A stretch of 64,000 bases of DNA, taken from Cymodocea nodosa. Its lineage: Eukaryota > Streptophyta > Magnoliopsida > Alismatales > Cymodoceaceae. Below, piece after piece: positions 33,635 through 44,984 of the stretch (within the stretch, counting starts at the first letter, position 1; every line of letters begins with the position of its first letter). Under the pieces are notes generated by a model. That model saw only the letters and a list, made by a program, of their open reading frames with translations. It was not told the origin of the DNA and did no database searches. A program made the position numbers and the translations under genes. The stretch is from assembly GCA_036874045.1 (NCBI GenBank), contig CM072345.1, forward strand, positions 947,501 through 1,011,500, given 5' to 3'.

Positions 33635-34771
33635 ATGGAATTGATGTAATTACCATTGGATGTACTAAGGGAAGTACTAAGTAATTTATCAGCTAAAGAT
33701 CTATGCAGGCTTTGTTGTGTATCAAAGGATATTAAAGACTGTGTTGGAGAAAAATATTTTTAGGGACTACAAGCTGCAAAAATGACTAAGATTAGAGATG
33801 GATTCATATGGAAGTCATTTAATTGTAGTTCAATTACCCATGAATATCTGAATATGGAAGAAACTACTGGAATTCCACCCAATACATTAGAAGGAATAGA
33901 TCATATTATGGGGATAGATGAATGATTAATCATATACAGGACCAGACCAAGGTATGCAAGTCTATTACCCGATATTTTGATAAGAAATCCTATAACAAGA
34001 GAAGAATGGAATATAGGAAGACCTAATAGATATGAAGTACCAACTATAAATTGTGGGTCGGCTTTAGTATTTTCTGATAAAAATTCTACAATTCTTGAAA
34101 AATTATATAATTGGAGACTTACAGGAAATTGGGATGAAGATTTATGCTTAAGTGTGTATAATTTTCTGAATAGATCTTGGACTGAAAATACTATGATATA
34201 TCTAGGACAAAAATCATTAATTAACAACATGTACATCATACTTGGTGGATATATATATCTTGTCACAGATATATCAGTTGCATTTAGATCTGATTTATAC
34301 ATAGTGAGCATAGACAGTTATGATGAATATATAGAAATTTTACCTATACCGAGAGAAATAGCTAAACCACCATTTGTAGAATTTGATAAAATTCCAATAG
34401 GAATGTGGTATAATGAATATGATGATCCTACTTTATGTCTAATAAGATGGTGGGATGAATTGATGAAATTTCAAATATGGATTATGAAAGACATAAATGA
34501 ATGGAAGTGGGAAGAGGAATATATTGAAATAGATTTAGAAATAGAAACTGCTACATTATCCTGAAACCGAAAAGGATCCCTTTCTGCATTTCATTTCATT
34601 AATGGTAATACACTTGTATTTGGAATTTATAATATATTACACGTTTACAAATTAAGAAGAAACAAGAACTACATTAAAATAGAATTAATAGCAAGAAGAA
34701 TTATGCCTAAAAAGTTTACTTGAACTGACATGTTTATTCCATTTGTTTCTACTTTTCAGTCATGTTCTTAA
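33635..34771 (+). pseudogene. F-box-like protein gene carried by the retroelement, copy B
   Basis: This copy has the same length as copy A (1137 bp) with no net indel, and most of the protein is conserved, including the region RNPITREEWNIGRPNR. It is disabled by several substitutions: TAA at codon 5 (33647-33649, CAA in copy A), TAG at codon 43 (33761-33763, CAA in A), TGA near 33922, TGA near 34561 and TGA near 34723 (the last two at Trp codons). It keeps TGG where copy A has its only stop, so the parent frame was open throughout. Equal length in two decayed copies suggests coding constraint before decay. Confidence 0.65.
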
Positions 34772-36580
34772 GCTGTGATTTTGTGTATTTAATGTTGTGT
34801 GTATTCTGCATTTTTTTTTAGAAAAAAACAAAACAAAATGTAGTTTTTATTTTATGTTATAAAAGAAAAAAAAAATATCAATCCAGTTTGTTGGTATCTG
34901 TTCTGGGAAATCAACTGACTTGCTTGTGAGCCACCAAAGGCATATGAGCCTGGGTTCCACACAAGACTCTAATTTATCAATATCTGTTAAATGTTATTTT
35001 GTTATATATTTTGCTTTTATTTGTGAATGAAAAGTTTTTCAGAATCAAAAATCGGAATATGTAGAAGGAGATACAAACGAAACAATGTATGTAACTGATT
35101 ACTTATCCTGAATTTAGATTTAAACTCATTTGTTGAGTTAGGTGCTAAATCAATGAAATTGTATTCATGCCTGCTACAATTACTGTATTTTTTGTCAAAT
35201 CTTTTACATTGAGGACAATGCAAAATGCAGGTATGGGGGGGAGGTAATTAAAGTAACACCCATGTAAGTTTGTTAACTAAAGGAATTAAAATGGTACTGC
35301 AAAGTTTTGCAGAAAGTGAAAATTTTAATGAACTTGCTGTAACTATCCGATAATTGAGACTGTAAATTTTTATAAACTGTAACTGCTTGAATGTTGTATT
35401 TAGAAGGCTATATAAGATGCTATAGAATTTATTATTTATGCAAATCTAGATATAGTATCTTATGTTTTTTCTGAATTTCATGAGTTTAACAGTTTCACAA
35501 TTTTAAAATGAAATCAGAATGCTTAATGAAATTTTTTTTTTTTATCTGAAGTCCTGAAGGAGCTGAGATGTGAATTCTAAATTAAATGAAACACATATGG
35601 TTAAAGATACATTTAATTTAACTGATTAAACTTGTAGAATGATTTATGTGTAGATCTTATTAAATTAGAGAAAAAGTATGAGCTTATTGTTATGGATTCA
35701 TATTTTCAGTAAATGATAGAAGCATGACTATATGAGATTGGTGATTACTGCATCTATATTAATGAAATAGGTACATATACAGTATGTGATTAATGTTTTG
35801 TTTTTGTATTTTGAAAAGAAGAAAAGAAAAAGAGAAAAAAAAAGGAAAAAAAACTTGAGAGTTTATTGACTTGTTTGATCATGAGCCTTTTGTACTTGAG
35901 CAGATAGGTATGTAAGGATTGTTGACCTTAAAAAGGACTCTTGAAATCTGGCAACCTAAGATCCTGATCAGTTATGGGATTGTTGACTGAAAGCTCATTA
36001 CATGGGTACATTAGAAAGCTCTTGTATGATTCAAGCTTGTCAAATTAACTTTTAAAGTACAAAAGAAATACATATACTGTTCTGAAAAGATACAAGTGTT
36101 TTGTGAAATACAGATATCTTATGAATCGAGTATATTTTCTGTTATCTAGAATTGCTGAAATATGAATCTAGAATAGACTTTTGAAGTTGTTTAATGGAGA
36201 TACAATTCTTTATTCTACTTGTCTTAATCATATTGAATTGGATTGTACTTTGATTCGTATGTTGTTGAAATTTCTTCTAGAAATCTTATTGGAAAATTCA
36301 GGATGACAGATGATGAAAAGAAGAACAAACGATAATATAATTACCACCTATGTGATGATGATATACTTTGTATGTAATTTGCATATATTCTAAGTGTATT
36401 TGCAGGTTGAAGAGGAGAAAACAATATTACTGAAACATATAGAATATCTATATAATAATACTAGTTCTTATGCTGAATAGAGAAAAAAAGGGGGAAGAAT
36501 TAGTTCTAGCACTTTTAGAAAGACCCATTAATGAGATCTTAGTTTGCTAAGGGACTAGCAAAATTTAGGTATGGGGGAAG
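34772..36580 (+). other. 3' module and polypurine tract of composite element, copy B
   Basis: It is collinear with 27430-29173, including the first G-tract (35232-35244) and the final TATGGGGGAAG before the LTR at 36581. Confidence 0.8.
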
Positions 36581-39500
36581 TGTTTAGAATGAAAAAGTGC
36601 ATATTATTAATGGTTAAATGATGGTTAATTGCATAATATTTAGCTTATCATATGAGAATTAAACTATTATGTTATAATTGCACTGTTATAAGCTTTAATT
36701 AAAGAATCTGCTTAATTTTGGGGAATTAATATTAATTTAGTACATTTTTGAACTGTCGTTAAGTTGTAGGCTGTGAAATTCTTAAGTATCCAAATTTTCT
36801 AATATTTCAGACAGTTATGTTTAACATACTGAACATATTTCGGACAGTTATGTTTAACATACCGAACATGTATCGGATAGTTATGTTTAAATTATCGAAC
36901 AGTTATGTTTTAAAAGAATATTTTATTATTTCCTGAAGTACACGTGTCGAAACCATAATGCATGACTTAAGTGAATTTTCGGTGAGTTATCTATAACTAT
37001 CCGAAATTGCAGTTGGGCATCAGATAGTTATATGTATAACTCTCCAAATTCTCCTTTTATTTATAAAATAGCTGTGGACACATGTCATGTTCTGGGAAAG
37101 TGACTTAAGTGGATTTTCGGTAAGTTATCTCTATGTAGGATCGTATGGCTACACAAGACGAGGGTGAATTGTGTATTTTTAATATTTTCTGAAATATAAT
37201 TGAAACTTTAAAACTTAAAAACATGTCGAGACAGTGTTTTCATAAAATCATTTTTATTCAAGGTTTCAATTACAATATACAATTCAATTCTCCTCAGAAA
37301 CTGTAGATGCAATTATATTTCGATACCATGTTTCATCTATACAATTTCATAACTACAAACAGAGAAAACTAATTTGCGGAATTTAAAACATTTCTCCTTG
37401 TTTGAGATCTTTCTTCTTCTTCTTTCTTCTTCCTTCTTCAGCAATTCTTTAGTGACGAATATCTTGTCTTTTTATGCTTCACCAAATTTGCTTTCTTTTG
37501 ATACTTCAAATCTTTAGTGACGAAAATCTTACCTTTTTATGCTTCACTGAATTTTCTTCCACTTGAGAGATTTTTCTCGAAGAGGTGTTTTTGATCCTTG
37601 AAAAAGATTTTTCTTTTGGTGTGTAGGGATGGTTTGATCCTTGAAAAGATTTTTCTTTTTGTGTGCAAGGATGGTTTGATCAACGAGAAGTCTATGCCTT
37701 TTATACTGTATCTTCATTTCATGCATATCCTCCACGTTTAATCACTACTAGTTTTCCACTTCTCCACGTCTTTTCTTTTTCCTTCATCGAAACACACGTT
37801 CCAACTCACGTTTATATTTTGAATTTTCTTTAATCATTAGTCTTGGATCTCTGAAAAATTTCATGCAAAATAAACTTTCTCGTCCAAAAATTTTTCATCA
37901 ATGTAATAAGAAGTCGTTACTTTAATGTTAACTAAACGAGTAACACAAGTATATATAACTTAACGTTTCTAACTTAACGAGTTCCTCATGTGCCATTTCA
38001 CGTGACAAATACTGTAGCTAACTCAACGGACTAAGTCCGTGGTGTTATGCTAACTCAATGAACTAGCTTAACCTTTCTTTTGGAAGGTTAAACAATAACT
38101 CATCGAAAACAGTTTAAGTTTTGATAGTTACAGATGTAAGTCTCCGAAAAAAAAAGCTTTAACTCACCGATTCAGTAATAAACAAATGTTTTTATAATAG
38201 GAATTTTATCACGTGCAAAAAAATAACTTAAGTTTATAACGCTAACCTAACGCGTTGCCTTAGTGTTCAATATAGCAACTCAACGCGTTTAGTTATGTTA
38301 ACTTAACGAGTTAAACATGTGCACCTCACGAGATACAATACAACATTCGTAACTTATAATTTCACTACGTGTATAACACTAACTTAACGAGTTCGTCTCT
38401 TCTTTTACTCACTAACTTAACGAGTTATCACGTGACCTATTTTAACCTTTAAGCCTCTAACTTAACGAGTTCTCACGTGACCTCTACATAAACAAAACTC
38501 TAACTTAACGAGTTGTCTAAACGTGTACTGTTCATGATACAGAAGATATAACTTTAAAACATATCATGCTTTTCAATAAAACCACACGTTAACTTAACAT
38601 TTAGCTAAATGAGAAATTAATGTAACGAAACGACTAGTTATTAACTTTAGATCCAATACAGACAAGTATTTATATCAGTAAGCCTTTTCTGTATTAATTG
38701 ATGATTTTAATTTCTTTTCACAAGCAATAGTAATTGAGCAAATATGATTATTTTCATTCAGTACACATCATCAAAACAAAAATACTCAATAATCTCCCCC
38801 TTTTTGATGATGACAAAACGATATTAAATCAATTATGAAATATGTTTAACTCAACAAAGCACCTTCGTTGGGTTAACTTTTAATTCAACAAACAAGTTTG
38901 TTGACTTAAGTTCACTTAAGCTTATTTCTATTGTTTGTGTAAATTTTACCTCTTAGAACTAAAACTTCTCAGATGTCAATAATTATATAAGTATCAGTTT
39001 TCTAATTATCATCTGTCAGATTACAATAACCATTTAAATAGCATCTCCTTTTATAATATATATATGCAATTAAGATCATAATCATCTTTTTATAATATTT
39101 CTCCCCCTTTTTGTCATTAATAAAAAAGATAATTACAGAGAATATATATACATATATAAGAGAATTACAACAACGTTTTCTGTAAACAAGAATAATAATT
39201 GAAGACATTTACAGAAAAATGTATTGTTCAATGAATCAAACAAGTAATACAAACATTACATTTTGTATTCAGAAACAAACAAAAACAGTTATCGACCCCT
39301 CCTAAGTATATCACTTATAGCATTACATATTTTATCTCCTAGATGCCTAATATCATTTCTGATGTTGTTAAGCACTGCATCTAAGTCAGGAGGTAGCTGG
39401 GTTTGCTGTTCTGCTTGAACTGCACACATCATCAAAACAAAAATACTCAACACTCTAACTATCTGAAATTGCAGTTGGGCATCGAATAGTTAGACCTGTA

Positions 39501-41156
39501 ACTCTCTGAAATGTTTCTTTTATTATTAAACTACTGCTAACACGTGTCGAGATCTGGTAAATTTACTTAAGTTATATATCGATGAGTTATCTGTAACTAT
39601 CCGAAATGTATTTGGGCATCGGATAGTTAAGTTTGTAAGTATTCGAAATGCACCTAAGCATCAGATAGTTAAATTTATGCATGTGTTTTATTGTTAAATC
39701 AACAAAGCAAGTCCGTTGAGTTATTAGTAACTCCACGGACTATTTATTTTCTAATATGCTACTATAGCGGTTGTAGAAACAAGACAGTTCGAAGGAAAAA
39801 CCAAGATCGCATGTATCGCGCAAGGACAAGAAATCATCGTCGTTGATATGAATGAAGGAAATCCAACCGACCATTCAAGCAGAAGCAGTTACCACTAAAT
39901 AAATATAAAAGAAAAGAAGAAAAAGAAGTAAGGTGTGTGTGATTGATGGGTATGGCTAGTGTGTATAGAGGAGGAGCACCGAGTTTTCTGTAAACAGTAT
40001 CGGCAATTCTCTAAAGTACCACACCAACCATCATTACCACCACCATAATCACCAACCATCGGAGGTCTGTGAGAATACTTTCTTGATGTCGGGTCGATTC
40101 CGGGTCGATTCCGAGCCTAACACAATGCTTGACAACCACTGTGAGGAGTGATCGCGTCGCGGGAAGGGAAGTCATTTTCACCAAGCACCGACTCATATTT
40201 CAAGAGATCGTAAAACTTCTAGCCTTGGTTTCAGGTTGATGCCTTTATGCTGAAGAGGAGATCGTCTTGCAATTCTGGACTCACGATTCTATAAGGAGAG
40301 GAGACAGAATTGTAAGTGGTTTAATTTTCAATGGTGTAATCGCGTCGCATGTAGTGACGAAAGTATTTACTGTCGATTGAGATTACCTTACATTTCACCT
40401 TTCGCCCATTTCCATGTTCATATTAAAACAAAAATACCAAAAACAATTTATCTGTGTTTGTATTTTGTATTTTAGTGTTGTATTATTTGTGTTGTATCGT
40501 GATTAATGTTATCTTTGTCAGTGTTGTGATTATTTTATGTTTGTTTTAGTTTTACAGTTTACTAAAATTGGTTCGTTCAAAAGACTTAAAGATTTTAATG
40601 GTTATTGTTTGAATTATCTAAATGTTAGTATTGCTTAATGATAAATCTAGTGTTTACTAACATTAAATAGCTTAATTGATGTTATTTACAATCTGTGGAA
40701 CCGCCCAATGGTTGGTCGAATTCCTTTGTAAATAGCAGTATTAAAAAGAAAAGGCAGGCTCGTGGAGTTAATATAAGTCCACGAGGTTAGTCCGTTGAGT
40801 TAACTATAACTTAACGAACTTTGTCCGTTGAGTTAACTGTAACTCAATGGAGGGCTTATTGAAGATATTAATTTGATTGTTAACAAACGAAACAGTTCTC
40901 AATTCTTAAACAATTCTCTGTGGGATCGACCTGTACTTGCACACTAATATCATAGACATTGTGCACTTGCAGTTAAAATACCAATTGGAATTAAAATCTA
41001 ATTTGTGTGAAAGATTGTTTATTTACTTCTAAAAAAAAGGAATAGGCATAAAGATAAATTAACTAAGTAAAAACAGAAGTTAACAAATCCAAGTTTTTCT
41101 AGTGCATTGCTGAAGATCCAAACAAGTTTTCTGGTGTCATGCTAGGTAACCAAACA
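36581..41156 (+). repeat. Athila-type LTR B, split by a copia insertion
   Basis: LTR B runs 36581-37133 and resumes at 39453-41156, ending GTAACCAAACA. It is collinear with LTR A. The interruption is the deleted copia element at 37134-39452, flanked by the duplication CTCTA. The U5 region carries the same hairpins as LTR A (about 40760-40855). Confidence 0.88.
37134..39452 (-). mobile_element. internally deleted SIRE-family copia element with TSD CTCTA
   Basis: On the minus strand, the 3' LTR spans 37134-38791 (plus-strand end TGTAGGATCG). It is preceded by a polypurine tract (ATCTCCCCCTTTTT at about 38792) and about 630 bp of interior that matches 44488-45117. The interior includes the last ~43 codons of the PPTP ORF (39293-39422). 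At 39422|39423 the sequence jumps to the first 30 bp of the 5' LTR (CACACATCATCAAAAC, ACTCAACA). Intact CTCTA duplications (37129-37133, 39453-39457) show that the deletion happened inside the inserted element. Confidence 0.88.
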
Positions 41157-42059
41157 CTTATCTATAACTCTTCGAGCTCTTGCACCTACAAAACACATGC
41201 CTGAACAAGGAAAACTTATCTGTTCATTAGTCATTATATATAAAACTCGAATAGTTATCCATCCATGTGTATAAAAACTCGACCAGTTATATAACTCTTC
41301 GATTTTCATTACCTAACGTACTTGGAAAACATGTGAAAACTTAAAACATTAAAAACACACATGTCGATAACTCAACTATACGAGTTTTTAACATAACCCT
41401 TTGACTATCAATACGTTAACTATCTGAAAACTTTAACTATCCGAAAATTAACTATCCAAAAATGTTAATTATCCGAAAACATTAAATAAAACTTTTTGAT
41501 AACTTGTCAACATTTAATTACGTGACTATTATACTTAGAAAAATTTATTTAAACTTATTTATATAAACTTTAATAAAGCATTCATCATCAAAACAAAATT
41601 CCTAACAATATTTTTAGGGATGAAACACCTTTCTAGGGAAAAGCTCTTAGATAAAGGAAAATTCAATAAAGAAGAGAAAGTCAAATATATGTCACTAAAG
41701 ATTTGAAAAATTAGAAGAAATCAAATTCGTTGAAGTAGAGAAAGTCAAATATTTGTCATTGAAGATTTGTAGAAGAAGAAGAAGAAAAATCTAAAATAAG
41801 GAAAATTGTTTTAAATTTCGCAAATTAGTTTTCTTTGTTTGTAGTTATGAAATTGATTAGATGAAACATGGTATCGTTATATAATTGCATCTACAATTTC
41901 TGAGGAGAATTGAATTGTATATTGTAATTGAAACCTTGAATAAAATGATTTGATTAAAATAGTGTCTCGACTTATTTTTAATTTTAAAGTTTCAATTATA
42001 ACTGAAATTGTTGAAAAACACAATTCACACCCCTCTTGTGTAGCCATTTGATCCTACCA
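41157..42059 (+). mobile_element. SIRE-family copia LTR fragment and decayed primer-binding site
   Basis: The 3' part of the same LTR family in plus orientation ends CTTGTGTAGCCATTTGATCC. A degenerate primer-binding site (ATGATATCAAAGT, 42060-42072) follows. The left end abuts the end of LTR B, so the 5' part is missing. Confidence 0.75.
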
Positions 42060-42269
42060 ATGATATCAAAGTTGGTTAATAATCTTTGATATAAAATCAA
42101 TACCAACTTAATTAATATCAAAACATGTTTTACCTTCCTTGTTTTTAAACAAAAATTAATATCGGAGCATATGTTTAACTTTGTTGATTTTAAGCTCAAC
42201 TAATATTGAAAGTTTTAAACTATTTAAAATCTTATAGGTTGAAAAATCTAAGGTTAGATAGCTACTGGA

Positions 42270-42736
42270 AATGGTAATTTTTCTTTGTATGAAGGCTAGA
42301 ATCTTAATTGTCCTCTTTTATTTGATGGAATACATTTTGAATATTAGAAATATAGGATGATAGTCTTTTTTCAATTATAGATCATAAGTTATGGTTCAAG
42401 ATTTCTAGACCATATAATTTGCTAACTACTTCTTATAATATTTTGATAGTTACTGAAAAAGAAAATAAAACTCTAAATGTAAAAGACTTAAATATCTTAT
42501 TTTGTGTATTGAGTTATGAACAGTTCAGTAAAGTGTTAGCATATAAATCTACTTATGAGGTGTGACATGCATTAGAAGTTTCATATGAATGTACTTCTCA
42601 AGTTAAAGGGAATAAGATTAATATGTTAATTCATAAATATGAACTCTTTAAGATGCATAAAGACAAAAGTATTTCTAAGATGTTTTCCAGATTCCTAGAT
42701 ATTATAAATTCTTTAAAATACTTAGGAAAGAATTTT
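42270..42736 (+). pseudogene. copia gag N-terminal fragment interrupted by a copia insertion
   Basis: Frames read NCPLLFDGIHFEY, LNVKDLNILFCVLSYEQFSKVLAYKSTYEV, then KINMLIHKYELFKMHKDKSI and MFSRFLDIINSLKYLGKNF, a DUF4219/UBN2-type gag with frame changes and stops. It stops abruptly at 42736, where the minus-strand LTR begins. The rest of this gag was not found on the far side. Confidence 0.75.
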
Positions 42737-44487
42737 TGTAGGATCGTATGGCTACATAAGAGGGGGGTGAATTGTGTATCTTTAATATTTTCTGAAATAT
42801 AATTGAAACTTTAAATCTCAAAAACAAGTCGAGACATTGTTTTCATAAAATCATTTTTATTCAAGGTTTCAATTACAATATACAATTCAATTCTCCTCAG
42901 AAATTGTAGATGCAAATATAACTCGATACCATGTATCATCTAAACAATTTCATAACTACAAACATAGAAAACTAATTTGCGGAATTTAAAACATTTCTCC
43001 CTGTTTGAGATCTTTCTTCTTCTTCTTTTTCTCCTTCAGCAATTCTTCAGTGACGAATATCTTGTCTTTCTATGCTTCACCGAATTTGCTTTCTTCTGAT
43101 ACTTCAAATCTTTAGTGACGAAAATCATACCTTTTTATGCTTCATTAAATTTTCTTCCACTTGAGAGATTTTCCCGAAGAGGTGTTTTTGATCCCTGAAA
43201 AAGATTTTTTCTTTTGGTGTGCAGGGATGGTTTGATCATTGAAAAGATTTTTTGTTTTGTGTGCAAGGATGGTTTGATCAATGAGAACTCTATGCCTTTT
43301 ATATTGTATCTTCATTTCATGCATATCTTCTACGTTTAATCACTACTAATTTTCCACTTCTCCACGTCTTTTCTTTTTCCTTCATCTAAACACACACGTT
43401 CCAACCCACGTTTATATTTCGAATTTCCTTTAATCATCAATCCTGGATCTCTGAAAAATTTCCTGCAAAATAAACTTTCTCATCCAAAAATTTTTCATCA
43501 GTTTAATAAGAAGTCGTTACTTTAATGTTAACTAAACGAGTAACACAAGTATATATATATAACTTAATGTTTCTAACTAAACGAGTTCCTCATGTGCCAT
43601 TTCACGTGACAAGTACTGTAGCTAACTCAACGAACTATCTCTGTTGTATTATGATAACTCAACGAACCAACTTAACCTTTCTTTCGGAAAGTTAAACGAT
43701 AACTCACCGAAAACAATTTAAGTTTCGGATAGTTATGAATGTAAGTCACTGAAAAACTCTTTATATTATAAAACTGTGAGACACGTGTCAAGACCTGAAA
43801 ACATGACTTAAGTTACCTTTCGGATAGTTACGACTGTAAGTCTCCGAAAAACTTTAACTCACCGATTCAGTAATAAACAAATATTTTTATAATGAGAATT
43901 TTACCACGTGCAAAAATAACAACTTAAGTATATAATGCTAACCTAACACGTTGCCTTAGTGTTCAATATAGCAACTCAACGCGTTTAGTTATGTTAACTT
44001 AACGAGTTAAACATGTGCACCTCACGTGATACAATACAACATTCGTAACTTATAATTTCACCACATGTATAACACTAACTTAACGAGTTCGTCTCTTCTT
44101 TTACTCACTAACTTAACGAGTTATCACGTGACCTATTTTAACCTTTAAGCCTCTAACTTAATGGGTTCTCACGTGACCTCTATACAAACAAAACTCTAAC
44201 TTAACGAGTTGTCTAAACGTGCACTGTTCATGATACAGAAGATATAATTTTAAAACATATCATGCTATTCAATAAAATCACACGTTAACTTAACGTTTAG
44301 CTAAATGAGAAATTAATGTAACGAAACGACTAGTTATTAACTTTAGATCCAATACAGACAAGTATTTATATCAGTAAGTTTTTTCTGTATTAATTGATGA
44401 TTTTAATTTCTTTTCACAAGCAATAGTAATTGAGCAAATATGATTATTTTCATTCAGCACACATCATTAAAACAAAAATACTCAACA
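42737..44487 (-). repeat. 3' LTR of the SIRE-type copia element
   Basis: The 1751-bp LTR runs TGTAGGATCG to ACTCAACA in plus orientation and matches 37134-38791. It contains repeated CTAACTTAACGAGTT and CACGTGAC words and CGGATAGTTA-type motifs. The minus-strand polypurine tract is ATCTCCCCCTTTT at 44488-44500. Confidence 0.9.
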
Positions 44488-44984
44488 ATCTCCCCCTTTT
44501 TGATGATGACAAAACAATATTAAATCAATTATGAAATATGTTTAACTCAACAAAGCACATTCGTTGGGTTAACTTTTAATTCAACAAACTTGTTTGTTGA
44601 CTTAAGTTCACTTAAGCTTATTTCTATTGTTTGTGCAAATTTTACCTCTCAGAACTAAAACTCTTAGATGTCAATAATTATATAAGTATCAGTTTTCTAA
44701 TTATCATCTGTCAGATTACAATAACCATTTAAATAGCATCTCCTTTTATAATATATATATGCAATTAAGATCATAATCATCTTTTTATAATATTTCTCCC
44801 CCTTTTTGTCATTAATAAAAAAGATAATTACAGAGAATATATATATATATATAAGAGAATTACAACAACGATTTCTGTAAACAAGAATAATAATTGAAGA
44901 CATTTACAGAAAAATGTATTGTTCAACGAATCAAACAAGTAATACAAACATTACATTTTGTATTTCAAAAACAAACAAAAACAG

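Noticed and set aside
35017-35223. Minus-strand 68-codon frame with several Cys (CPQCKRF)
   Set aside because: Lies in the non-coding 3' module; its counterpart in copy A is not open over the same span, and no second half of a zinc finger follows.
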